DNA of 64,000 bases from Corynebacterium sp. CNCTC7651 (lineage in GTDB: Bacteria > Actinomycetota > Actinomycetes > Mycobacteriales > Mycobacteriaceae): positions 2,170,001 through 2,234,000 of the forward strand of contig NZ_CP071246.1 of the NCBI RefSeq assembly GCF_021496665.1. Reading direction: 5' to 3'. Shown piece by piece: positions 37,745 to 46,199 of the stretch. Position 1 is the stretch's first letter; each line of letters begins with the position of its first letter. The translations under genes and the position numbers were made by a program. A model generated the notes under the pieces. The model was given only the letters and a program-made list of their open reading frames with translations, did no database searches and was not told where the DNA came from.

Positions 37745-39271
37745 ATGCTTGAACGCACAGTGGTGTACGTGGACACGTCGTACCTCCTCGCGAGCTTTTA
37801 CAACTCGTGGGAAATCGGCGCCCGCGCACAGTTAGAAATTGACCTCCCCGAGGTGGTAGCCACCCTGGGGAACATGATTACCCAGCAACTCAACCAACCA
37901 GTCCACCGCCAGTTTTGGTATGACGGCATCCCCGACTCCGGCCCCCACCGCTTCCAGCGCGCGCTCCGCGCATGCGCCGGTGTGCAGCTGCGCACCGGCC
38001 AGCTGATTGAGTGGGGCGAGCGCCGCACGCAAAAGGGCGTGGACACCCGACTGGTCGCGGACCTGGTGCTCAATGCCACCCGCGGCCAGTTCAGCGACTT
38101 CGTCCTCGTCTCCGGTGACGCGGACATGATCCCCGGCGTGCAAGAGGCGGCAGACATGGGCGTGCGCGTCCACCTCTACGGCTTCGGCTGGGACTCCATG
38201 TCCTCCGCCCTGCGCCACGCCTGCGATACGACGACGATCATTGACCCCCGTGAGGACTTCGCTGAAGCCATGCAGCTGCAGGTCCTGGAAGGTCCGCTCC
38301 CGCCGACGATCCGGGAGCGCCCGCTTTCGGATGCCGAGCCAGTGGACCAGGACCAAGGCCCTACCTCCGTACCCGGCTTCGGGCCGGAGCCGCTGCGCGC
38401 GCCTCACGACGACGGCGAGGACGAACCCGCAGGCTCGGACGCGCACGATGCCGGCGAAGACGACGGCGGCACCGGATTCCAGCAGCTCGACGGGCTGGAG
38501 CACCTGAAGGTGTTCGGAGCGCGATCGCAACAGCGCGGTGCTGAAGCTGAGGCTCAGAAGGAAGATACGGAGGCCCAGGTTCAGAAGGAGGAGGCGGAGG
38601 CCCAGAAGGAGGAGGCTGCCAAGGGGGCGGCTGGCAAGGGGGCGTCGGCAAGCGAAGAAAGCCCCACACCGGCCCGGCCATCCCCGGCGATCGTGGCGGA
38701 GGCGGCGCGGCGCCAAAGCGAGGCCCAGGCTGCCGAGGAGAAAGAAGACAGCGGCGAGGCTCCGGTGACGGGCACGCTGCGTTCCTCTCAGCGCACGCAT
38801 CCGCCGGCCGAGCCGGAGACTGATGAACCGTCCGAGGCCCAGGTTGAGGCAAACAATGAGGCCAACCAGCCCGGCAACCAGACCCTGACCAACCCCGATA
38901 AGGCGGATGTGCCCAAGCCGGGTCCGAAGCCAGCGCCGAAGCCGTCGATGATGGCGCCGCGCCGCAAGCTTCGCTCCCGCTACGTGCCGCTGCCGGAGGA
39001 GGTGTGGTCCTCCGCCGGATTCCAAACGCCCTACGACGTTGGACAGCAATACGCCACCTGGTGGTACGAAAACGCGGCAACCTCCGAGCAGCGCGACAAG
39101 GCCCACATGCTCTCCGGCGGTGGCTTGCCGCCAGAGATTGACCGCCCGCTGCTGCAATTCGCGTGCGAGACGCTGCACGAGTACACGCTGTCGGAGGCGC
39201 AGCGCGTGAACCTGCGCGACGGGTTTCACTCCGGCATCCGCGGCGTGTTGATCAACATCCACCGCGGGTAG
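37745..39271 (+). CDS. NYN-domain (PIN-like) protein with acidic low-complexity linker
   Basis: 508 residues. Residues 1-165 are a NYN/LabA-type nuclease domain with the acidic residues VVYVDTSYL, KGVDTRLVADLVLNA and VLVSGDADMIP, which should coordinate a metal for RNA cleavage. The middle (about 190-390) is low-complexity, rich in Glu, Ala, Gln and Pro, with repeats such as QKEEAEAQKEEA. The last 120 residues (RYVPLPEEVWSSAGFQTPYD) form a separate conserved-looking domain of unknown role. TAGGAG precedes the ATG. A probable endoribonuclease or RNA-processing factor; substrates unknown. Confidence 0.8.
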   Translation: MLERTVVYVDTSYLLASFYNSWEIGARAQLEIDLPEVVATLGNMITQQLNQPVHRQFWYDGIPDSGPHRFQRALRACAGVQLRTGQLIEWGERRTQKGVDTRLVADLVLNATRGQFSDFVLVSGDADMIPGVQEAADMGVRVHLYGFGWDSMSSALRHACDTTTIIDPREDFAEAMQLQVLEGPLPPTIRERPLSDAEPVDQDQGPTSVPGFGPEPLRAPHDDGEDEPAGSDAHDAGEDDGGTGFQQLDGLEHLKVFGARSQQRGAEAEAQKEDTEAQVQKEEAEAQKEEAAKGAAGKGASASEESPTPARPSPAIVAEAARRQSEAQAAEEKEDSGEAPVTGTLRSSQRTHPPAEPETDEPSEAQVEANNEANQPGNQTLTNPDKADVPKPGPKPAPKPSMMAPRRKLRSRYVPLPEEVWSSAGFQTPYDVGQQYATWWYENAATSEQRDKAHMLSGGGLPPEIDRPLLQFACETLHEYTLSEAQRVNLRDGFHSGIRGVLINIHRG

Positions 39272-39299
39272 GTAGTGCGGCTGGCGGGGGTTGGAGCGC

Positions 39300-39334
39300 T
39301 GAGGCCTACAGGGGTGTAGGCCTCAGCATTTTTT
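39300..39334 (+). terminator. Terminator after the NYN gene
   Basis: TGAGGCCTACA (39300-39310) pairs with TGTAGGCCTCA (39315-39325), followed by GCATTTTTT. Confidence 0.75.
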
Positions 39335-39393
39335 CGCCTTGGGGCCTACCGGAAAAGCCCTGGTCACGTGTGACTAGTGTGACTCGCCTGCCT

Positions 39394-39419
39394 TGAGGCC
39401 TACAGCCCTGTAGGCCTCA
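39394..39419. repeat. Second copy of the same hairpin
   Basis: The 11-bp arms are identical to those at 39300 with loop GCCC in place of GGGG. It is not followed by a T-run on the plus strand. Confidence 0.7.
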
Positions 39420-39439
39420 GCAAGCAGTGCACTAAAAAA

Positions 39440-39479
39440 CGGGGCCGGCGTGGACCACCCCAGTCCACAACCGACCCCG
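39440..39479 (-). terminator. Terminator for the PspA gene
   Basis: On the minus strand a long GC-rich stem (39440-39455 with 39463-39479, one imperfect pair) is followed by TTTTTTAG. Confidence 0.7.
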
Positions 39480-39501
39480 CAGCAGCACATCGCGCTAGAA
39501 A

Positions 39502-40461
39502 CTAGCGTTGGCCGGCCTCCTCAGCATCCGCGTCCTCAACGATCTCGGCATCCTCGGCCAGGTACGCCTCTGCGTCAGCGAGAATGTCGTCGTTGCTCGC
39601 GCCGGCGTTGGAGGCACCCGCGCCACCCGCAGCACCAGCACCAGCTGCCGCAGCACCAGCACCCTGACCCTGCTGCTCACCGGCCGGAGCCTCGATCGCC
39701 TCGGCATTCTGCGCGCCAGCACCGGAGCCGGCCTCCAGCTCGCCAGCCATGGAGGCACGGATCTCGTCGAGACGGGAAGAAGCTGCAACGTCGGTGCCTG
39801 CGGCCTCGATCTCAGCCATGCGGTCCGTCATGGAGTTCTTCGCAAGCTCCTGCGCACCCAGGGCATCTGCGTAGCGGCGCTCGATCTTGTCGCGGACACT
39901 ATCCAGCGTCGGCACATTGTCGTTCCCGCCGAACTGGTTGATGGTGTCCATCGTGCGGGTGGTCTGCTCCTGCATCTTGGCCTGGTTGAGCTGGGACTCC
40001 AGCTGGGAAACCTGCTGCAGCTGCTCCTGCAGACGGGCCTCGGACTGCTGCTGCTGAGCCTGAGCTTCGCGCGCGGCGTGGTCGGCAGCTGCGTGGGCTT
40101 CCTTGGTCTGAGCCAGTTCGTTCTCCACGGACACCAGCTGGGAAGCCAGCACCTCAGCGGTGGCGTTGTACTGCTGCGCCTTCTCCGCATCGCCCGCGGC
40201 GGTAGCCTTGTCCGCCGCCTGGAGGGCGGTGCGGGTCTTCGCCTGCAGGTCCGCCTGGGACTTAATCAGGCGCTCCAGCTTCATTTCCAGCTGGTTGCGG
40301 TTGCCAATGATCTGGGCTGCGTGCTGGGAAATCTCCTGGTGGTTCTTCTTCGCCTGCGCGACAGCCTGCTGGATCTGCACCCGCGGATCCGCGTTCTGGT
40401 CAATCTTGGAATCGAAAGACTGCATGAGGTAGTTCCAGCCCTTGGAGAACGGGTTCGCCAT
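39502..40461 (-). CDS. PspA/IM30-family protein
   Basis: 319 residues from the ATG at 40461 (MANPFSKGWNYLMQSFDSKI) with GGAAAGG before it. Residues 1-220 form the long PspA coiled coil, with DPRVQIQQAVAQAKKNHQ near the N-terminus. The C-terminal tail is a Gly/Ala-rich segment followed by an acidic end. PspA binds stressed membrane patches and regulates envelope stress responses. Upstream in-frame codons to 40530 overlap the promoter region and are ignored. No partner psp genes are nearby. Confidence 0.9.
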   Translation of the reverse strand: MANPFSKGWNYLMQSFDSKIDQNADPRVQIQQAVAQAKKNHQEISQHAAQIIGNRNQLEMKLERLIKSQADLQAKTRTALQAADKATAAGDAEKAQQYNATAEVLASQLVSVENELAQTKEAHAAADHAAREAQAQQQQSEARLQEQLQQVSQLESQLNQAKMQEQTTRTMDTINQFGGNDNVPTLDSVRDKIERRYADALGAQELAKNSMTDRMAEIEAAGTDVAASSRLDEIRASMAGELEAGSGAGAQNAEAIEAPAGEQQGQGAGAAAAGAGAAGGAGASNAGASNDDILADAEAYLAEDAEIVEDADAEEAGQR

Positions 40462-40620
40462 AATCGTCACCTTTCCGTTGCGGGCGCGGAACATACCCCG
40501 CGCACCCATGTTTATTGCGGTACTGCCCAAGTGTACGCAGGATCGCAGGGCGCGAGCTGGGCAAAGAAAAAAGGCACCGGGTCGCGCGACCCAGCACCTA
40601 TCACCAAAAACGCAGACGCT

Positions 40621-41265
40621 TTAGCGCTGCTCACCCTCGCCGAACGGGTTCTCATCGTCGAAGGAATCGTCCGCGAAAGTGTCCTCAGCGTCCGCCATCT
40701 GCGCCTGCTGCTCAGCCAGCTGGCGGTGGACCTCTTCCATGTCCAAGTCCTTGACCTGGCCAATCAGGTCGTCGAACGCGGCCGGGGGAAGTGCGCCCGC
40801 GTTGCGGAAGACCAAGATGCCGTCACGGAACGCCATCAGCGTCGGAATCGCCTGGATTTCCAGCGCAGCGGCAAGCTGCTGGTTCGCCTCGGTGTCCAGC
40901 TTGGCAAAGGTCACGTCCGTGTGCTTCTCGGACGCAGCCTCATACGTCGGGGCGAACTGGCGGCACGGGCCGCACCAGGATGCCCAGGCGTCGACGAAAA
41001 CAATGCCGTCCTGCGTAACCGTCTGCTCAAAAGTGTCTTCAGTGACGTCAATCGCCTGGATTTCCAGCGCAGCGGCAAGCTGCTGGTTCGCCTCGGTGTC
41101 CAGCTTGGCAAAGGTCACGTCCGTGTGCTTCTCGGACGCAGCCTCATACGTCGGGGCGAACTGGCGGCACGGGCCGCACCAGGATGCCCAGGCGTCGACG
41201 AAAACAATGCCGTCCTGCGTAACCGTCTGCTCAAAAGTGTCTTCAGTGACGTCAATCGTGCTCAT
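40621..41265 (-). CDS. Thioredoxin-like protein with exact 68-residue tandem duplication
   Basis: 214 residues. Residues 4-71 are repeated exactly, so the protein has two WCGPC redox centres (Cys30/33 and Cys98/101), each with the first half of a thioredoxin fold, but only one copy of the second half with the cis-proline segment IPTLMAF. Without the duplication the protein is 146 residues, normal for a thioredoxin with an acidic C-terminal tail (EDTFADDSFDDENPF). The DNA copies are identical over 204 bp, so they are either very recent or an assembly artefact. The protein would act as a cytoplasmic disulfide reductase or chaperone partner. Confidence 0.85.
   Translation of the reverse strand: MSTIDVTEDTFEQTVTQDGIVFVDAWASWCGPCRQFAPTYEAASEKHTDVTFAKLDTEANQQLAAALEIQAIDVTEDTFEQTVTQDGIVFVDAWASWCGPCRQFAPTYEAASEKHTDVTFAKLDTEANQQLAAALEIQAIPTLMAFRDGILVFRNAGALPPAAFDDLIGQVKDLDMEEVHRQLAEQQAQMADAEDTFADDSFDDENPFGEGEQR
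40846..41258. repeat. 204-bp exact tandem duplication
   Basis: Two adjacent identical 204-bp copies with AATCG at each boundary (40846, 41050, 41254). The length is a multiple of three, so the frame is kept through the thioredoxin gene. Confidence 0.95.
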
Positions 41266-41443
41266 CTCTAACTCCTTAATTCGCGTTTGTCAGGCAGTGC
41301 TTTCAACCGTACCAGCGCCGCGGTGATTCCCTCCGCCCTCAAATCCGCACGTGGTAGCGCTGAATCGGGCTGGGGGTCTAGGGTGGGGCACACCAAGGCG
41401 GGCGCATTCAGGGCCCCGCTTTTCGACGAATGGAGGAATACCA

Positions 41444-41644
41444 ATGGCTACCCAAGAGTTCACAGTAAGTGGAATGACCTGCGGCCACTGCGAGATGAGC
41501 GTGAAGGAAGAGATCGGCGAGATCTCCGGCGTCACTGCTGTTACCGCAGACCACGCAACGGGCAAGGTCACCGTCACCGGTGAAGGCTTCACCCAGGAAG
41601 ACGTTGCCAACGCCGTTGCGGAGGCCGGCTACACGCTGGTCTAG
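41444..41644 (+). CDS. copZ: Heavy-metal-associated copper chaperone (CopZ-like)
   Basis: 66 residues with one HMA domain: the metal-binding loop GMTCGHC near residues 10-16 and the closing segment AVAEAGYTLV. It would bind Cu(I) and hand it to the P-type ATPase next door. GGAGGAAT precedes the ATG. It lies 60 bp before copA, the usual pairing. No CsoR-type regulator is seen nearby. Confidence 0.9.
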   Translation: MATQEFTVSGMTCGHCEMSVKEEIGEISGVTAVTADHATGKVTVTGEGFTQEDVANAVAEAGYTLV

Positions 41645-41704
41645 GCCCCACAATGCGCCCGGGACGCGTGCCCCGGGCAGAAAAGAAAAGAGTTGATAGC
41701 CCGC

Positions 41705-43966
41705 ATGACTGCGCCAGAGACCCCCACGGCCCTCCAACACATTGAACTTGGCGTGACCGGCATGACGTGTACGTCCTGCTCGTCCCGCGTGCAGCGCAAG
41801 TTGAACAAGAAGGACGGCGTGGAGGCCACGGTGAACTTCTCCACGGAAACCGCCACGGTGGACTTTGACCCCGAGAAGGCGACGGCGGAGGAGCTCATCG
41901 ACATTGTGCGCGGTGCGGGCTACGACGCATTTCAGCTCTCCGGCGATTCCGCTGGCCCGGCTGCAGATGGGGGTGGATCGGATGGGTCCGAGCAGGCGTC
42001 GATAAGCAATGCCCGCGAAGCGGAAGCCGAGCGCCTGAAGCGGACGACGATTTGGGCGGCGCTGATCTCCCTGCCGGTGATGCTGGTGTCCATGATCCCG
42101 GCGTGGCAGTTCACGTACTGGCAGTGGGCGGCGTTCGCGGCGACAACCCTGGTGTATTTCTCTGCCGGCTCCGTGTTTCACAAGGCTGCGCTGACCAACC
42201 TGCGTCACGGCAGCTTCACCATGGACACGCTGATTTCGCTGGGCACGACGGCGGCGTATGCCTGGTCTATCTACGCGCTGTTCTTCGGCAGCGCGGGCGA
42301 GACCGGCATGACCATGGAGATGAGCCTGAACCCGGCGCACGCCAGTATGGATGAGATTTATCTCGAGTCCGTGTGTGTGGTGATCACGTTCCTGCTGCTG
42401 GGCAGGTGGTTTGAAACCAAGGCGAAGGGGCAGAGCTCCGAGGCGCTGCGCGAACTGCTGGATATGGGCGCGAAGGACGCGGCGGTGCTGCGCGACGGCA
42501 AGGAGGTCCGCGTCCCCATTTCGCAGGTCGCGGTGGGCGACCGTATCGTGGTGCGCCCGGGCGAGAAGGTGGCGACGGACGGGCGCGTGGTCTCAGGCCA
42601 CTCCGCCATTGACGCATCCATGCTCACGGGCGAATCCGTTCCCGTCGAGGTGGCGGAGGGCGACCTGGTTACCGGCGCGACGCTGAACACCTCCGGCCGC
42701 ATTGTTGTTGAGGCGACTCGCGTGGGGTCTGACACCACGCTCGCCCAGATGGGCAAGCTGGTCAAGGACGCGCAGTCCGGCCAAGCGCCGGTGCAGCGCC
42801 TGGTGGACAAGATTGCGCAGGTGTTTGTGCCGGTGGTGATCGGCATCTCGCTGGTCACGCTGGTGGCGCACCTGGCGTTGGGCCACGGCACGGCGCACGC
42901 GTTCACCGCCGCGGTGGCGGTGCTCATCATCGCCTGCCCATGCGCGCTCGGCCTGGCTACCCCGACCGCGATCTTGGTGGGCACCGGCCGCGGCGCCCAG
43001 ATGGGCCTGCTGATCAAGGGCCCCGAGGTGCTGGAATCCACCCGCCAGGTGGACACGATTGTGCTGGACAAGACCGGCACCGTCACCAGCGGCGAGATGC
43101 GCGTGGTGTTCGTCGCCGCCGCCGACGGCTGGACCGAGGACGGCGTTCGCACCGTCGCTGCCAGCGTGGAGGCGCAGTCCGAGCACCCGATTGCCCAGGC
43201 CATCGCCGCCGGGGTGGATGCCCCTGAGGCCACCGACTTTGTCAACGAGCCGGGGGTTGGGGCTAAAGCGCTTGTCGACGGTCACTTGGTGCGCGTCGGC
43301 CGCCCCCAGCACGACCTTGGTGCTCTGCGCTCTGCTTTTAGCGATGCGGAAGCCGCCGGTGGCACTGCCGTCGCCGTTGAGGTGGACGGGGAGATCGTGG
43401 GCGTTATCGCGGTGCGCGACACCGTGAAGGAAGATTCTGCGCGGGCCATTGCCCAACTGAAAGAGCTGGGTCTACGCCCGCACCTGCTTACCGGCGATAA
43501 CGAAGGTGCTGCCCTAGCCACCGCCCGCGAGGTGGGCATCGACCCGGCTGATGTCACCGCCGGCGTGCTGCCGGAAGACAAGGTGAACGTGGTGCAGGCG
43601 CTGAAGGACAGCGGACGCAACGTGGCCATGGTGGGCGACGGCGTGAACGACGCCGCGGCGCTTGCCACTGCAGACCTGGGCATGGCGATGGGTGCAGGCT
43701 CCGACGTTGCCATCGAGGCCTCCGACATCACCCTGATGCGGGACTCGCTCGGCTCCGCCGTCGATGCGATCCGCCTATCCCGGAAGACGCTGAAGACCAT
43801 CAAGGGCAACCTGTTCTGGGCCTTCGCGTACAACGTGATCTTGATCCCGGTCGCGGCGCTGGGCTGGCTGAACCCCATGCTGGCCGGGATCGCCATGGCG
43901 TTCTCCAGCGTGTTCGTGGTCACGAACTCGCTGCGCCTCCGGGGGTTTAAGGCCAGCGAGGCCTAA
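41705..43966 (+). CDS. copA: Copper-translocating P1B-type ATPase
   Basis: 753 residues from the ATG at 41705 ([15 protein letters not shown]). One N-terminal HMA domain with GMTCTSC; membrane helices; actuator LTGESVPVE; the transmembrane metal site CPC in [15 protein letters not shown]; phosphorylation site [19 protein letters not shown]; and hinge [20 protein letters not shown]. These are all the P1B-1 ATPase elements, so it should export Cu(I). Paired with the CopZ-like chaperone. A CGTCGATAAGC copy between HMA and helix 1 forces Ser-Ile-Ser with a rare ATA codon. Confidence 0.95.
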   Translation: MTAPETPTALQHIELGVTGMTCTSCSSRVQRKLNKKDGVEATVNFSTETATVDFDPEKATAEELIDIVRGAGYDAFQLSGDSAGPAADGGGSDGSEQASISNAREAEAERLKRTTIWAALISLPVMLVSMIPAWQFTYWQWAAFAATTLVYFSAGSVFHKAALTNLRHGSFTMDTLISLGTTAAYAWSIYALFFGSAGETGMTMEMSLNPAHASMDEIYLESVCVVITFLLLGRWFETKAKGQSSEALRELLDMGAKDAAVLRDGKEVRVPISQVAVGDRIVVRPGEKVATDGRVVSGHSAIDASMLTGESVPVEVAEGDLVTGATLNTSGRIVVEATRVGSDTTLAQMGKLVKDAQSGQAPVQRLVDKIAQVFVPVVIGISLVTLVAHLALGHGTAHAFTAAVAVLIIACPCALGLATPTAILVGTGRGAQMGLLIKGPEVLESTRQVDTIVLDKTGTVTSGEMRVVFVAAADGWTEDGVRTVAASVEAQSEHPIAQAIAAGVDAPEATDFVNEPGVGAKALVDGHLVRVGRPQHDLGALRSAFSDAEAAGGTAVAVEVDGEIVGVIAVRDTVKEDSARAIAQLKELGLRPHLLTGDNEGAALATAREVGIDPADVTAGVLPEDKVNVVQALKDSGRNVAMVGDGVNDAAALATADLGMAMGAGSDVAIEASDITLMRDSLGSAVDAIRLSRKTLKTIKGNLFWAFAYNVILIPVAALGWLNPMLAGIAMAFSSVFVVTNSLRLRGFKASEA

Positions 43967-44043
43967 GCCTGGGGGTTGATTGAGGCCCGGAGCGCAAATT
44001 TAACGCGCCTCGAGTTCGCCCTAAGCGGGTACGCTTCCCGTGC

Positions 44044-45364
44044 ATGGAAGCACCCCAAGCATCACAGCAGCTCACACGCACTGAGCGCCTTGACCGCCTG
44101 CCGGTCACCCCGAAACACAAGCGCCTTCTGGTCGGTTCCGGCATCGGCTGGGCCCTTGACGCGATGGACATCGGCCTGGTGTCCTTCATTATCGCCGCGC
44201 TTGCGGTCCACTGGGACCTGGATAAATCCACCACGTCCTGGATCGCATCCGTTGGCTTCATCGGCATGGCCATCGGTGCCTCGCTTGCTGGCCTGCTGGC
44301 AGACAAGATCGGGCGCCGCCAAGTCTTCGCCGTGACGCTGCTGATCTATGGCCTTGCCACCGGCGCCTCCGCCTTGGCCACCTCCGTGGGCATGCTCATG
44401 GTGTTCCGCTTCATCGTCGGCCTTGGCCTAGGCGGCGAGCTGCCGGTCGCGTCCACGCTGGTCAGCGAGTTCTCACCCCGCAAGGTGCGCGGGCGGATGG
44501 TGGTCATCCTGGAGGCATTCTGGGCCGTCGGCTGGATTTTGGCCGCAATCATCGGAACCTTCATCGTCGCCCAGAGTGAAACCGGCTGGCGCTGGGGCCT
44601 CGCCCTCGGCGCGGTGCCGGCGCTATACGCGCTCTACGTGCGCATGGGCCTGCCGGAGTCGGTCCGCTTCTTGGAATCCAAGGGCCGCCACGAGGAGGCG
44701 GAGCAGATCGTCCGTTCCTTCGAGGCAGAGGCCGATCCCGCAGACTACGACACTTCCGTCCCACCCAAGGATAAGGAGATCCGCGGCGGCATCTGGGGCC
44801 CGGATCTGCGCGCCCGCACTGCCGCGTTCTGGATCGTCTGGTTCTGCGTGTCGCTCGCGTACTACGGCGCATTCATCTGGATCCCCTCGCTGCTCGTGAG
44901 CCAGGGATTCACGCTGGTGCGCTCTTTCAGCTTCACCCTGATCATCACCCTCGCCCAACTGCCGGGCTACGCAGCCGCCGCCTGGCTCATCGAGGTCTGG
45001 GGCCGCCGCACCACGCTCTCCGTCTTCCTCGGCGGCTCCGCGGTGTCCGCTCTGCTCTACGGCTTGGCAACGGCCGAATGGCAGATCATCGCAGCCGGAT
45101 GCCTCCTCTCCTTCTTCAACCTCGGCGCATGGGGCGCGCTCTACGCGATTGGCCCGGAGCTCTACCCCACCGCCATCCGCGCCACCGGCACGGGCGCAGG
45201 CGCATCCTTCGGCCGCATCGGCTCCATCCTCGCGCCGCTGATCGTCCCGCCGGTGCTGGCGTTCGGCGGCAACATCGCCGTGTTCAGCGTCTTTGCGGTA
45301 GCGTTCGTTGGCCTGCGTGGCCGCATTCACCCTCCCCGAGCAGAAAGGCGTGGCGCTGGCGTAG
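44044..45364 (+). pseudogene. MFS transporter (NiaP/sugar-porter type), one-base frameshift near the C-terminus
   Basis: About 440 residues when corrected. RLDRLPVTPKHKRLLVGSGI then WALDAMDIGLVSFI at the start, GLLADKIGRR (motif A) and GLGLGGELPVASTLVSE are typical of the NiaP-like branch, so nicotinate or another aromatic acid is a guess for the substrate. Near the end the frame slips: removing one G from the GG at 45310-45311 gives VACVAAFTLPEQKGVALA and a stop at 45362-45364. As sequenced, translation runs on to 45567 over the next gene with an Arg-rich tail. Only the last helix is affected. Confidence 0.82.
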
Positions 45365-45382
45365 GGGCTGGCGACTTCGATC

Positions 45383-46195
45383 ATGGGCCCACTTGGTTAC
45401 GTGCTGCTGCAAGGAATCGTCGCAATCATCGGCGTCCTCGTGCTCTGGTTCGTTGCGCAGCGCAAACTCGGCTTCCGCTGGGCCGCTCTGGGGTGGGGCG
45501 CGCTGGCGTTCCCTCTCTCCCAGTTGGCCCGTGTGGCAGTAATCTCACCACTCAATGTGGGCCTTGAGCGGATCTTGGACCCGGCCATCGCGATTACCGC
45601 AATCACCGCCGTGATGGTGATTTCCTCCGGTCTGTTCGAGGAAAGCACCCGCTGGATAGTCATGCGCTACTGGGCGAAGGGGGTGCGCTCATGGCGCGAG
45701 GGCGTGGGCTTCGGTCTTGGCCACGGCGGCATCGAAGCCATGCTGCTCCTAGGCAACGCGATGGTGAGCAACATCGCGATGCTGCAGTTCGGCGACGTGA
45801 TCCGCGACCAGGTGGCACGAGCCGACAACCCTGATGCCCTCACGGCTTTCGATGCCCAGACCGAGATGCTGAACAACATCGGTCTCAACCTGGTGGCCAT
45901 GAGCTGGTACGAGCGCATCTTAGCCATCATCTTCCACGTCGCCATGTCCGTACTCATCCTGCGCGCCGTGCGCGAGCAGAAGTGGCAGCTGTGGCTAGTG
46001 GCGGTGCTCGCCCACATCGCGTTCAACACCATAGCTGTCACCCTCGCCCCGGTCAGCTACCTCGCGCTGTACATCGCGCTGACGGCACTCACCGCCGTCG
46101 TCGTGTGGGCGCTTGCTGCCGGCCCGCTCTCACGAAAGGCGGTCGACGGGTCGCGTCAAGATGAGGGGCTTGAACCGAACGTCGTAAAGCAATAG
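45383..46195 (+). CDS. YhfC-family intramembrane protease-like protein
   Basis: 270 residues with about eight membrane helices. FEESTRWIVMRYW carries the Glu-Glu pair, and GHGGIEAMLLLGN and HVAMSVLILRAV carry the conserved His and Glu residues, a pattern of YhfC-type putative intramembrane metalloproteases. Biological substrate unknown. The ATG at 45383 lies 18 bp after the corrected MFS stop, so the two are probably cotranscribed. It converges on dnaB. Confidence 0.8.
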   Translation: MGPLGYVLLQGIVAIIGVLVLWFVAQRKLGFRWAALGWGALAFPLSQLARVAVISPLNVGLERILDPAIAITAITAVMVISSGLFEESTRWIVMRYWAKGVRSWREGVGFGLGHGGIEAMLLLGNAMVSNIAMLQFGDVIRDQVARADNPDALTAFDAQTEMLNNIGLNLVAMSWYERILAIIFHVAMSVLILRAVREQKWQLWLVAVLAHIAFNTIAVTLAPVSYLALYIALTALTAVVVWALAAGPLSRKAVDGSRQDEGLEPNVVKQ

Positions 46196-46199
46196 CCCC

